A DNA stretch of 64,000 nt from Candidatus Iainarchaeum sp. (GCA_021158055.1 JAGGVJ010000019.1:1-64000); one strand, 5' to 3'. Positions 43,172 to 52,269 are shown, counted from the first letter of the stretch. Notes: generated from the sequence alone by a model not told the origin. Translations and numbers: made by a program.

Positions 43172-44311
43172 TTAATTGTTTTTGCGTCGCATTTGCTCCA
43201 TGTTTTTTGTTTTGTCTTTTTTGACTCGTTCTTCAAGTTTTGATAACGAGTCGCACAATGCAATTATTAAATCCCGGTCTTCTGCAGTGCTTTTGTAAAA
43301 CCCTGATTTTGTGTCAAGATGTGTTTTGACAATGTATATGCGGTCGTTGTGGATGTTGTGTTGTCTTTTTACGTGAATGCTGAAATCAATGATTTTTGTA
43401 AGGATCTCCAGTTTTTCTTCCCGGTTTTCTGCAGTTGATATCACTTTATTGATGATAAAAGGGTCTTCGTTTTTTATTCCCGAGATCTTGACTCTTATTT
43501 CGTTTCGTGTGGATTTTCTTACAAGGTAGCGAAGAATGTCTTTTGTGGTCACTATTCCGACAAGGTTTTCCTTGTCAAGTACGACGCTGCTTGATACAGT
43601 TTTTTCTATGAATTTTTTTGCAACGTCTTGGACAGTGTCTTGCGGTGAGCAGTGACTGACAAGTTTGCTCATGAAATCACTGACAGGCAGGGAACCGAAG
43701 TCTTCCTGTTCACCTTTTACTTCTCCGATTGTCATTTTTTCGGTTTTGAATTCCTTGTTTTTGATTATGTCAAACGCGGAAACCAGCCCTTCAACTGTTT
43801 CGTTGTTTTTTAAAACAGGAAGGTGGTGGATTGATTCTTTTTTCATTATACTGATTGCTTTTTTTATTGCGTCTGTCTGGTTCACTGTAAGCACGGGGCT
43901 GACCATTAATTCAGCAACGCTTGAATTGTCTCTTATTTCTGACACGGTTTTTACAAGGTCATATTCGGAGATTATGCTTACAAGTTCGTTTTCCCTGACC
44001 ACGGGCAGACCGCGTGTATCTGAAGAAATCAACAGGGCTGCAGCGTCAATGATTCCTTTGTCAGGTGAAATTGTCGGCGAGTGCTTGACAAACCCGGTAA
44101 TTTTAGTGGTGGAAGTGTCTCTTATGCTTGAATACAAAAGGTCTTTGTGGGAAATCGTGCCTTTTATTTTGTTGTCTTCAGTCACTATCAACTGGTGGAT
44201 ATTGTTTTTTTTCATTTCAGAAAGTGCATCTGACACGGTTTTGTCGTTTTCGATAGTTATGGGGCTTTTCCCTGACATTGATTCTCCGACTTTTAAATCA
44301 TTGAAATTCAT
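43172..44311 (-). CDS. four-CBS protein with HPF/RaiA-like C-terminus
   Basis: 379 aa. Four CBS motifs in two pairs (about 5-120 and 125-275; repeated MSP/MVSP-like starts and DAIKKAISIMKKESIHHLPVL, DILRYLVRKSTR). The last 85 residues (IIDFSIHVKRQHNIHNDRIYIVKTHLDTKSGFYKSTAEDRDLIIALCDSLSKLEERVKK) match the HPF/RaiA ribosome-hibernation fold (strand, helix, ending DLI.AL...SKLE). So a nucleotide-sensing CBS region may control a ribosome-binding tail. Stand-alone gene. Confidence 0.75.
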   Translation of the reverse strand: MNFNDLKVGESMSGKSPITIENDKTVSDALSEMKKNNIHQLIVTEDNKIKGTISHKDLLYSSIRDTSTTKITGFVKHSPTISPDKGIIDAAALLISSDTRGLPVVRENELVSIISEYDLVKTVSEIRDNSSVAELMVSPVLTVNQTDAIKKAISIMKKESIHHLPVLKNNETVEGLVSAFDIIKNKEFKTEKMTIGEVKGEQEDFGSLPVSDFMSKLVSHCSPQDTVQDVAKKFIEKTVSSSVVLDKENLVGIVTTKDILRYLVRKSTRNEIRVKISGIKNEDPFIINKVISTAENREEKLEILTKIIDFSIHVKRQHNIHNDRIYIVKTHLDTKSGFYKSTAEDRDLIIALCDSLSKLEERVKKDKTKNMEQMRRKNN

Positions 44312-44579
44312 TTTCAGTTCACCTCAATAGTGCAAAATTATTATGTCCTTTGACAGCGTGTTGATTTCAAGAGTTTTTTGTTTGTTTAATAATTTTTATT
44401 TGTTTATTAATAAAGTGTCAACTCTTTAATTAACTTTGTCAAATAAGCAATGGGTTTGTCACGGGCTAAGTGATGTAAACAAGTAACTTATTTAATGCTG
44501 AAAGAGTTTATTTTATTGTTTTTACCTTCCCCGGTTAAAGAAGAAATATGCATGTATCTTTTGTGTTTCAGGTGAAATT

Positions 44580-47270
44580 ATGGTCAATGATTATGAAATA
44601 AAAGAAAAGCTTGAATTGCTTGAGTCCCCTGGCCAGGATGGCTTTTTTATAGGCATGAAAAAAAGCGCGGTTTCTCAAGGTGCCACGCAAACTTCTCTTT
44701 TTGTCGGAAAAACAACGGAAAGTTCGCAGGACATGGAAAAAATCAGTCTTGATTCGTCTTCCCCGCACGTTGTTTTTATCTGCGGTATGAGGGGTTCTGG
44801 AAAGTCTTATTCTCTGGGAGTGATTGCCGAAGAACTTGCGCTAAAGAACAAGAACATAGGGATAATTTTAATTGACCCCATAGGGGTTTTCTGGAGCATG
44901 AAATACCCGAACAGCGAGGAAAAAGAGATAAAGCGGCTTGCTTCCTGGGAGCTGATGCCGAAAGGTGTTGACGGGGTAAAGGTGTTTGTTCCGCTCGGGG
45001 CTTCAAAAAAAGTTCCGAAAGAAACAATCGACAGGACTTTTTCGGTTTCCCCCGCAGAGCTCACGGTTGACGAATGGTGCCTTACTTTTGGCATGGACCG
45101 GTTTTCTCCGGGCGGTTTGTTGATTGAAAAAGTGCTTGAGCGGGTAAGGGAAGGCTACAAAACAAAGACAGGCACGGCTCCTGCAAAAGGAAATTCTTAC
45201 GGCATTGAAGATATGCTTTCGTGCATTGATGAAAGCGATGACATTACAAGCGCAAGAAGGGGTTATAAGCAGGAAACCAGGCGTTCGGTTATGTCAAGGC
45301 TTGAAGCGGCCAAGTCATGGGGGATTTTTTCAAGTTCCGGAACCCCTCTTAGCGAGCTTTCAAGGGAAGGCCAAATCTCGGTTGTTGACACGAGTTTTCT
45401 TGAAGAAAACGTGGCTGCTCTTCTCATAGGGATACTTGCAAAAAAAATTCTTGCTTCAAGGAAGCTTGCTGCAAGGTCAAGTGCCATGAGCCGGCTTAGC
45501 TCACTGGAAGTGAACGAGTTAATGGAGTCAGATATTCCCCCGACATGGCTTTTTTTGGACGAAGCCCATACTTTGATTCCGAGCGGCACAGGGAAAACTG
45601 CCGCGACAGATGCATTGATTGAGTATGTCAAGCAGGGCAGGCGCCCGGGCTGTTCTCTTGTGTTTGCTACCCAGCAGCCGTCGGCAATTGACATGCATGT
45701 GCTTTCCCAGGTGGACATAATGATGGTTCACAAGTTGATTTTTGACGATGACATAAAGGCAGTTTACAAGAGGATGCCGTGCGTTATGCCTAAAGAAATC
45801 ACAAAACAAAACATCATAAAGTCGCTTCCGGTTGGCATTTCGATAATCGGTGACAGGAGAGAGGAGACTTCACGTGCGTTTTTGCTTGAGATTCGCCCCA
45901 GGCTTAGCCAGCACGAGGGCCGGGACATGCAGACAGGTGAATCAACGCAGGTTCTTGGGACAGAGGGGGTCAAAGACCTTGTTGAGACCATGCTTTTGAA
46001 AAAGCTTGAACAGTCACGGATAAGCGAGGCAAAGCTGAAAGAGTTGATTTCCACTTTGAACAAGCGTTACAATGTGTCTTTGACTGAAAAAAAGATCATA
46101 AAAAGCCTTGTTGATTCAAAACAAGCTGTTTTTGAAGGCGGTTTCCTGATGCTTCCCGGAAAACAGCGTTTTGCATTGTCGTCTTCCGCGAAGAAAGGGG
46201 CTGTTGATGAAAATCCTTCCGGTGTTGAAAGTGAAGCTGAAGTGGACACAAAGCTAAAATTGATTTCAAAAAAAATCAGGAAAAAAGGTTTAAGCGGAGA
46301 GCCGGATGAAAAAAATGATGGGGGTTTGGATTCAGGAAAAAATGTTGATTCTGTAAAAACAATACTGGAAAAAGAAAACAAAAAACCGGCTTCTTTAGAA
46401 AAGAGTCTTTCTTCAGCGCTTGAAACCGTGAATTCTGCTTCAGGCAATGAATTTGATGTGGTTTCTGAAAACACTGAAATGGTATCGTTTGTAATAGGCA
46501 TCTCAAAGGAAAAGGTGCGCAGGATAATTGAAAAGGTGCGCAGGAAAAAAACTTTTGGGGTTTTTGGCGATGAAGAAGAGATCGAGGAAATCGACCAGGT
46601 GTTTTTGCCTGTCTGGAAAATCCAGTTCAATCATTTCAGGGAACCGAAAAAGTTCAGGAAACTTGAGTGTTTTGTTGACGCCTTAAACGGAGAGTTCTTG
46701 TTTTACGGGGGCCCTCAAAAAGGGTTTTTTCATTCAAGCGGTTTTGCCGTGATGGCTTCCCTTAATTATAACAAGCAAAGGGTGCTTTGGCTTTTAAGCG
46801 AGAACTTAAACGGTTTATCATTCAGTCAGGGGAAAGTTGATTTGGCTGCATTGTCAGAAAAAATAGACATGAAGGAAGAGTCGTTGAAATCCGTATTGAA
46901 CCAGCTCATTGAAAACGGGCTTGTGGAAAAAAACGAGGAAAAAGACGCTTATTTCCTTTCGCATGAAATATCTGTTCCGAAAGACCCTGATTCAAAAATT
47001 GTTTCAAGCCCGCAAGACATTATTTTTATGGAGACGGAGCCGGAGGGTTCTTTTGTGAAGCATCCGGAAACAAGGTCAAAGGACATCGCGCTGCACTTGA
47101 GGCAGATCTGGCCGAATGTTTCCGTGAAAAAAGTCGAGACGGTTTTCAGGCCCATGTGGAGGGTCACCCTTGACCTTCTCGGAAGGAAACGCGAGGTTTA
47201 CGTGGACGCGGTCACAGGCAAAACTTACCTTGAGAAAAAGAACGTGGGGCTCAGGAAAAGAATTGAGTGA
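44580..47270 (+). CDS. HerA-like ATPase with DNA-translocase and HTH tail
   Basis: 896 aa. HerA/DUF87-type ATPase: Walker A GMRGSGKS (69-76), Walker B WLFLDEAHTLIP (about 325-336), and VKQGRRPGCSLVFATQQPSAI downstream. After a charged linker (about 530-610) lie two related domains with RVRRKKTFGVFGDEEE and a winged-helix segment RVLWLLSENLNGLSFSQGKVDLAALSEKIDMKEE. HerA proteins translocate DNA with NurA in repair; this longer form has no NurA beside it but a UvrD-like helicase gene 75 bp downstream. Confidence 0.85.
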   Translation: MVNDYEIKEKLELLESPGQDGFFIGMKKSAVSQGATQTSLFVGKTTESSQDMEKISLDSSSPHVVFICGMRGSGKSYSLGVIAEELALKNKNIGIILIDPIGVFWSMKYPNSEEKEIKRLASWELMPKGVDGVKVFVPLGASKKVPKETIDRTFSVSPAELTVDEWCLTFGMDRFSPGGLLIEKVLERVREGYKTKTGTAPAKGNSYGIEDMLSCIDESDDITSARRGYKQETRRSVMSRLEAAKSWGIFSSSGTPLSELSREGQISVVDTSFLEENVAALLIGILAKKILASRKLAARSSAMSRLSSLEVNELMESDIPPTWLFLDEAHTLIPSGTGKTAATDALIEYVKQGRRPGCSLVFATQQPSAIDMHVLSQVDIMMVHKLIFDDDIKAVYKRMPCVMPKEITKQNIIKSLPVGISIIGDRREETSRAFLLEIRPRLSQHEGRDMQTGESTQVLGTEGVKDLVETMLLKKLEQSRISEAKLKELISTLNKRYNVSLTEKKIIKSLVDSKQAVFEGGFLMLPGKQRFALSSSAKKGAVDENPSGVESEAEVDTKLKLISKKIRKKGLSGEPDEKNDGGLDSGKNVDSVKTILEKENKKPASLEKSLSSALETVNSASGNEFDVVSENTEMVSFVIGISKEKVRRIIEKVRRKKTFGVFGDEEEIEEIDQVFLPVWKIQFNHFREPKKFRKLECFVDALNGEFLFYGGPQKGFFHSSGFAVMASLNYNKQRVLWLLSENLNGLSFSQGKVDLAALSEKIDMKEESLKSVLNQLIENGLVEKNEEKDAYFLSHEISVPKDPDSKIVSSPQDIIFMETEPEGSFVKHPETRSKDIALHLRQIWPNVSVKKVETVFRPMWRVTLDLLGRKREVYVDAVTGKTYLEKKNVGLRKRIE

Positions 47271-47319
47271 TTTTTCCTGTGTTGTTTCGAAGACCGGCTT
47301 GCAGTTTTAAGTAAATGAC

Positions 47320-47359
47320 GGTTGAATGGATTATTTGATGGTTGAATGGATTATTTGAT
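47320..47359 (+). repeat. 20-bp tandem duplication over the helicase start codon
   Basis: GGTTGAATGGATTATTTGAT occurs twice in tandem (47320-47339, 47340-47359). It contains the start-codon region of the next gene, so the duplication made a second ATG at 47326 which opens a 10-codon frame ending inside the real gene. The real start is 47346. Confidence 0.9.
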
Positions 47360-49547
47360 TGTTTTAAATGCGTTGAAAGAGATTCCTTTTGGTGTCGGAA
47401 AAAATCTTTTGATAGATTTTTTGACTGGGAACAAAACCAATGCTTCAGTTGTGAAAAACAGGCTGCACCTGAAAAAAACTTTCGGTTCCATGAGTTATGG
47501 CAAAGACGAGTTGAATGCAGTCATAGACAGCCTTATCCTGAACGGCATGATTCGGGTTGTTTCTCTTCCGGGCAACAGGTTTTGGAGAGTGCTTGAGTTG
47601 AGTTCAAGGGGAAGAAAAGAAATCCTTGAGCCGACAATGCATAAGAGGAAACTTTCCTTTAATTTTAAGGAGACAAAAACAGAAATCACTGAAAATGACA
47701 GAAAATTGTTTGAAAAATTCAGGGGATTTCTTTCCGGCTTCAACGACGAACAAAAAAAATCCATAACATGCGGTAAAAAGCAGGTTTTGTGCATTGCGGG
47801 GCCCGGTTCCGGCAAAACCACGGTTCTTACAAAAAGAATCGAGTTTTTTGTAAAGCACTGTTGCGTGGACCCGAAACGCATTCTTGCAATCACTTTCACA
47901 AGGAAAGCAAGACAGGAGATGGAATCAAGGATTAAAGAACTGTCCGGGGATAAGGGTCTTGATTTGGCGCGTGTTGAAACGTTCAATTCTTTTTGCGAGA
48001 AGATCTTAAGGCACCACAACAATATTGTCTACAGCAGGCCTGTCAAGGTGCTCAATTACAGGGACAGGATATCCCTTGTCAACAGGGCTCTTTCAGGCAA
48101 CGGGCTGAACATGCATCAGGCCGTAAGCAATTATTTCAGCCCCGCGCAGAGAAGGGGGAAAACACAGGACCAGTTGGCAAACATATTTGTGAATGACTGT
48201 TTTTTCATAAGGGATTTTTTCAAATTCAAAAACAAGCCGATTACCGGGTCTTTTTTTGACGTGCTGAACGCAGATCACAAGAAAACCGTGAAGATAGTTT
48301 TGACTGTCTGTCATTTTATTGAGAAAGCAATGCAAAAACAGGGCCTTCGGGATTTTGCAGACCAGCTTGTTGACACGATAGGCCTTTTTGAAAAGCACAG
48401 GGAATTGATCCCAAGCTTTGACCATGTGCTGATTGACGAGTACCACGATGTAAATTCAACCCAGATAAAACTTGTTGATTTGTTGTCCCCCAAAAACCTG
48501 TTTTGCGTGGGGGACCCGAGGCAGTCGATTTACGGGTGGCGCGGTTCAGACATCAAGTACATATTGAATTTTGAGGAAAAGTACCCTGACTGCGAAATAA
48601 TCACCCTTAAAAAGAACTATAGGTCAACAAAACACATTGTGGATTTTATAAACACGTCAATCAAGGGCATGGGTTTGCCTGATTTGGAATCCGTGCTCAC
48701 GGGAAAAAAGGACATTTTTCTTTTGAAATGCGGTTCTGCGGAGTCAGAGTTTGATTTTGTGGCGAAAAGAATAATTGCCTCACGTGTTCCAAGAGAGGAA
48801 ATATTTGTGCTTGCAAGGACAAATAAGCAACTGAACGAATTGTCCCAGGCAATGAATGTATATGGAGTAAGTCACATTGTCAGAAGCGACGAATTAAGAA
48901 AAACCACTTATTTAAGAGAAGGGAACGTGACGCTTGCAACAATTCATGCGATAAAAGGGCTTGAAGCGGAAATGGTTTTTGTCATGGGCTGCAACGGCGC
49001 AAATTTTCCCTGCAAGGGAAGTGAGCACCCGGTAATTGAAATTTTGAACCTGAACGATTATGACAAGGAAGAAGAGGAAAAGCGTCTTTTTTACGTTGCA
49101 TTGAGCAGGGCGAAAAAGTCCATTTGTCTGACGTATTCAGGTAAAAAGCCGACGAATTTTATCACAAAAGACATGCTTGAATTGATTGGGAAAGATTCAG
49201 TTGAAAAAAATTTGGTTTCGCGCGCTAAAAAGCAAAGCGGCAAAGCAGGCAATGCGATTGCGTCGAAAGTTGTGAGAGCCGGCGGCGGAGCAGTTTCAGG
49301 TTTATATGGAAAAAAAGGCGGTGAAACAGGCCATGTTGCAAGCTTGATGAAAAGGCTTAAGGATTGGAGGCTTGCGTTAAGCAAAGAACAGGGGGTCCCT
49401 GCATTTATGGTGATGCATGACCGCACTTTGTTAAACATTGTGCAAATGAACCCGGCAACACTTGTTGACCTGAAAAACGTGCATGGTCTTGGCCCTGCAA
49501 AAATAGAAAAATACGGCCAGAAGATTTTAGATATTGTTAACGGTTGA
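47346..49547 (+). CDS. UvrD/Rep-type SF1 helicase with HRDC domain
   Basis: 733 aa. SF1A helicase: Walker A AGPGSGKTTVLTKRIEFF (151-168), TFTRKARQEM, motif II IDEYHDVN (His replaces the usual Gln), GDPRQSIYGWRG, TIHAIKGLEAEMVF and FYVALSRAKK. The first 95 residues are a winged-helix-like region, and the last 70 (LKDWRLALSKEQGVPAFMVMHDRTLLNIVQ...GLGPAKIEKYG) form an HRDC domain. It may work in DNA repair with the HerA-like ATPase encoded just before it. The upstream 20-bp duplication is a curiosity at the start. Confidence 0.9.
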   Translation: MDYLIVLNALKEIPFGVGKNLLIDFLTGNKTNASVVKNRLHLKKTFGSMSYGKDELNAVIDSLILNGMIRVVSLPGNRFWRVLELSSRGRKEILEPTMHKRKLSFNFKETKTEITENDRKLFEKFRGFLSGFNDEQKKSITCGKKQVLCIAGPGSGKTTVLTKRIEFFVKHCCVDPKRILAITFTRKARQEMESRIKELSGDKGLDLARVETFNSFCEKILRHHNNIVYSRPVKVLNYRDRISLVNRALSGNGLNMHQAVSNYFSPAQRRGKTQDQLANIFVNDCFFIRDFFKFKNKPITGSFFDVLNADHKKTVKIVLTVCHFIEKAMQKQGLRDFADQLVDTIGLFEKHRELIPSFDHVLIDEYHDVNSTQIKLVDLLSPKNLFCVGDPRQSIYGWRGSDIKYILNFEEKYPDCEIITLKKNYRSTKHIVDFINTSIKGMGLPDLESVLTGKKDIFLLKCGSAESEFDFVAKRIIASRVPREEIFVLARTNKQLNELSQAMNVYGVSHIVRSDELRKTTYLREGNVTLATIHAIKGLEAEMVFVMGCNGANFPCKGSEHPVIEILNLNDYDKEEEEKRLFYVALSRAKKSICLTYSGKKPTNFITKDMLELIGKDSVEKNLVSRAKKQSGKAGNAIASKVVRAGGGAVSGLYGKKGGETGHVASLMKRLKDWRLALSKEQGVPAFMVMHDRTLLNIVQMNPATLVDLKNVHGLGPAKIEKYGQKILDIVNG

Positions 49548-49633
49548 GGGAGAGAACTTTTGGAAAAGATAAATCAAATTTTTTCAAGGCGTCTCTAATC
49601 TGTAATTGTAATCTTTGATTTCTTTAATTTAGT

Positions 49634-50152
49634 TCACCATTTTTCAAAGTGAATGATTTCCTCAATTTCAGTCAGTTTTTTTGAGGTTGGTTTTGAAGCT
49701 GGGTAGCCGACAGGAATCATGCACAATGCATTAATGTGTTCCGGGATGCTTAATGTGTTTTTTACTTTTTGTTCAATTTCCGGTTCGTTGTAATCTTTTA
49801 TGTAAACCCAGCATGTCCCGAGCCCGAGCGAGTTTGCGGCAAGCAATATATTTTCAGCTGCAACTGAAGTTGTTGCAATGTTTGAGGGTGAGAGATTGAG
49901 TTTGTTTGAATCAAAACAAACAACGATTACAACAGGAGCATCTTTGATAAAACTGCACCAACGGTGTGCTTCGGATAGTTTTTCTTTTGTTTCTTTGTTT
50001 CTTATTATGATAAATTCCCATGGTTGTGTATTGCAGGATGAAGGGGCGTGTATCGCACAGTCGATCAGTTCTGTGATCAATTTGTCAGGAACGTCCTTTT
50101 CCAAATAGGTGCGTATTGACCGTCTTGATTTTAAGCACTTTATTGTGTCCAT
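49634..50152 (-). CDS. nitroreductase family protein (FMN)
   Basis: 172 aa. CLKSRRSIRTYLEKDVPDKLITELIDCAIHAPSSCNTQPWEFIII is the classic nitroreductase start, with SRRSxR and the APSxxNxQPW flavin segment; GLGTCWVY and PVGYP follow. Such FMN enzymes reduce quinones, nitro compounds or flavins with NAD(P)H. Specific substrate unknown. The small zinc-knuckle gene is directly upstream in the same direction. Confidence 0.9.
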   Translation of the reverse strand: MDTIKCLKSRRSIRTYLEKDVPDKLITELIDCAIHAPSSCNTQPWEFIIIRNKETKEKLSEAHRWCSFIKDAPVVIVVCFDSNKLNLSPSNIATTSVAAENILLAANSLGLGTCWVYIKDYNEPEIEQKVKNTLSIPEHINALCMIPVGYPASKPTSKKLTEIEEIIHFEKW

Positions 50153-50167
50153 GTAATCAATTGTTAA

Positions 50168-50308
50168 TTATTGTTTTCCGATTCTTGACATGCATCTGCT
50201 GCACAACCGCGTTTTAGGGTCAAAGCATTTTAGGCAAACTTGTGTGCCGCATGCCTGGCATACATTCAGTTCTGCTACTGCACCGCATATTCCGCAAATC
50301 CCTTCCAT
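50168..50308 (-). CDS. tiny zinc-knuckle protein
   Basis: 46 aa with eight cysteines in four CxxC pairs (CGIC, CQAC, CLKC, CSRC), so likely two zinc sites in a B-box/HIT-like small domain. ATG follows GGGAGTGATT on the minus strand, a good ribosome site. It lies between the nitroreductase and the site-2 protease. No function is known. It is short but the cysteine pattern and ribosome site make it credible. Confidence 0.75.
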   Translation of the reverse strand: MEGICGICGAVAELNVCQACGTQVCLKCFDPKTRLCSRCMSRIGKQ

Positions 50309-50462
50309 AAAAAATCACTCCCAATGTTATTAATTAAAGTTCGTGTTTAAAAAACAATTGTTTAATAAATTCACTTAGATTAGTAATAGGTAATAGTTTA
50401 CTGATAGATGGCAATGTATTTATGTGTATAAATTGTGGTTTATCTGACAAGAGAGTGGTTGT

Positions 50463-51530
50463 TTGAAGACATCATTTCGGTTATTTACGCTTTTTGGAAT
50501 AGAGGTCCAGTTGCACTTCACTTTTTTGTTTTTATTGTTTCTCATGGCTCTTTTGGGGCTGACTCCTCTTATTTTTTTTATTGTGTTGTTTGCGTCAGTT
50601 ATTGCCCACGAGTTTTCCCATTCTATTGTTGCAAAATACAGGGGCCTTGAAGTAAGCAGGATCATTTTGACTCCCATCGGGGGAATCGCATTCACGGAAG
50701 ACATTACAACAGATGCGAAAACCGAGCTGATGGTCTCTTTTGCAGGACCTGGCTTCAATTTTCTTGTTGTGGCAGTGGTTTGGATGTGGGGGGTTTTTTC
50801 CGGAAACACGCAGTTGTTGATTTCAAGCCTTACGGCCGGGGAAATACCTGAAAGCATTTTCGGGATGATTTTCTACTCAAACTTTGTGCTTGGGGTGTTT
50901 AACTTCTTCATGCCTGCTCTTCCTCTTGACGGCGGGCGTTTTTGGCGCTCGCTTTTGGCATTGAAGATAGGTTATCTGCGTGCAACAAGAGTTTTGATAA
51001 ACGTAAGCATGATGGTTGCTTTTCTCATGTTTTTGGCAGGGGTCTTGTTGCCGAGCTTTTGGCTGATGTTAATTGCTGTGTTTATTTACTTTTTTGCTTC
51101 AATTGAATACCAGACAATTCTTTTGCAGAATTGCCTCAGCAGTTCAACTGTCAAAGATGTCATGCAGGAGCATTTTTTGGAGTTTGATGAAGATGTGTTG
51201 TTTGAGAGGGCAGTCAATGAACTTCACGAAAAACGCATGTATTTTGCAGTGATAAAAAAAGGCAGTGAGTTTTTTGTTTTTGATGTGAATAATTTTGAAG
51301 TTCTAGACGATACCGTTGAGCTGTGGCAGGCAAAAATAATTGACTTTTCAGTTCCGGTTGAGCCGTTGTCGCCTGATGAAAGCGCGATGGATGTTTTCAA
51401 GAAAATGGCGAAACAAGGATTGAATGTTGTTCCTGTCCAGTCAAGAGGAAAAGTTTTGGGGATTGTAACGCGCGAAAGTCTCAGCCTTGAGCTCAAGTTC
51501 AAAAGGATTTTGAACGCGGAAAACGAGTGA
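50463..51530 (+). CDS. site-2 protease (M50) with CBS domains
   Basis: 355 aa intramembrane zinc metalloprotease. HEFSH (H49, E50, H53) and LPLDGGR (154-160; D156) are the zinc ligands in two membrane helices; there are five or six helices in total. The C-terminal 130 residues are two CBS motifs (TVKDVMQEHFLEFDED, SAMDVFKKMAKQGLNVVPVQSRGKVLG). Such proteases cut membrane-bound regulators; CBS domains sense nucleotides. TTG start, ribosome site GAGTGGT. Alone in its operon. Confidence 0.9.
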   Translation: MKTSFRLFTLFGIEVQLHFTFLFLLFLMALLGLTPLIFFIVLFASVIAHEFSHSIVAKYRGLEVSRIILTPIGGIAFTEDITTDAKTELMVSFAGPGFNFLVVAVVWMWGVFSGNTQLLISSLTAGEIPESIFGMIFYSNFVLGVFNFFMPALPLDGGRFWRSLLALKIGYLRATRVLINVSMMVAFLMFLAGVLLPSFWLMLIAVFIYFFASIEYQTILLQNCLSSSTVKDVMQEHFLEFDEDVLFERAVNELHEKRMYFAVIKKGSEFFVFDVNNFEVLDDTVELWQAKIIDFSVPVEPLSPDESAMDVFKKMAKQGLNVVPVQSRGKVLGIVTRESLSLELKFKRILNAENE

Positions 51531-51606
51531 TCTAATCCTGCTGTTGCAGGAGCCCCACTGAACCCATGTCTTGTGTGATTCCCGCGATGCAGTCAAATGC
51601 ATGCTT

Positions 51607-51988
51607 TTACTGGTATTCAGTGTATTTTTTGCACGAACCCCTTGATTTTTCAACAGGGTATTTCTGGTTGTTTTCAATCATTTTTTTGTCAAATTCAGTT
51701 ACAAGGTCAATGTTGTATTTTTGAGCCATCCTCAAGATGCAGTAAAGGATGTCTGCGAGTTCCTTGCAGATCTCGTTTCTTGCAGATCTCGTTTCTTGTT
51801 TTCGGGGAGTCAAACAGTTCTTCGCATTCTTTTTCTGTTTTGTATCGAAAGTGTTCCAAAAGTTCTGCGCATTCAATGATTGTTGTTATTGCAAGCTCTT
51901 TTCCGCTGTGAAACTGGTCCCAGTCCCGTTCTTCACAAAATTCCCTGACTCTTTCCTTCAGTTCTTGCACGTTTGTTTTTGAGTCCAT
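51607..51988 (-). pseudogene. MazG/DCTPP1-like pyrophosphohydrolase frameshifted by duplication
   Basis: N-terminal part (ERVREFCEERDWDQFHSGKELAITTIIECAELLEHFRYK) and C-terminal part (ELADILYCILRMAQKYNIDLVTEF, NQKYPVEKSRGSCKKYTEYQ) match the nucleotide pyrophosphohydrolases that remove dCTP/dUTP-like damaged nucleotides. They sit in different frames because a 16-bp segment is present twice in tandem (51766-51781 and 51782-51797). Removing one copy rebuilds a normal gene of about 120 aa with the EExxE...ELAD motif. Pseudogene or reversible slippage allele. Confidence 0.85.
51766..51797. repeat. 16-bp tandem duplication inside the MazG gene
   Basis: Two exact copies of GCAGATCTCGTTTCTT (51766-51781, 51782-51797). 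The unit is 16 bp, not a multiple of three, so the duplication shifts frame. Confidence 0.95.
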
Positions 51989-52154
51989 CAAAGACACCTT
52001 TTTCAATGGTTTTTGATTTTTTTAAGAGGCGGTTTGATTGCTTTGCCTTCAGGTTGGCAACCGGCATTTTTACTACTTTGTCATTTGAAGTTTTAGTACT
52101 TTTTGATTGCTTTTGATTGGCGGGTCTCATTTGAACTTTCAGCTTCGGCACCGG

Positions 52155-52243
52155 CACTGTTGCGAATGCAAAGGGAGCACCGTTGCAAATATACGGGGGC
52201 ACCGTTGCAAATATACGGGGGCACCGTTGCGAATATAAAGGAT
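52155..52243. repeat. 22-bp tandem repeats with TATA-like cores before TIM-barrel gene
   Basis: Four units of about 22 bp (GCACCGTTGCAAATATACGG + GG). The middle two are identical (52178-52199, 52200-52221), the outer ones (52155-52177, 52222-52243) diverged; the last contains AATATAAAGG which could be the true TATA box for the next gene. Each repeat carries a TATA-like ATATA. Confidence 0.85.
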
Positions 52244-52269
52244 TGCACCCTTATATGTTGTGTGAAAAT

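Noticed and set aside
51933-52202. 89-codon minus frame upstream of the MazG gene
   Set aside because: Overlaps the MazG start and the 22-bp repeats, low-complexity Lys-rich, no family look.
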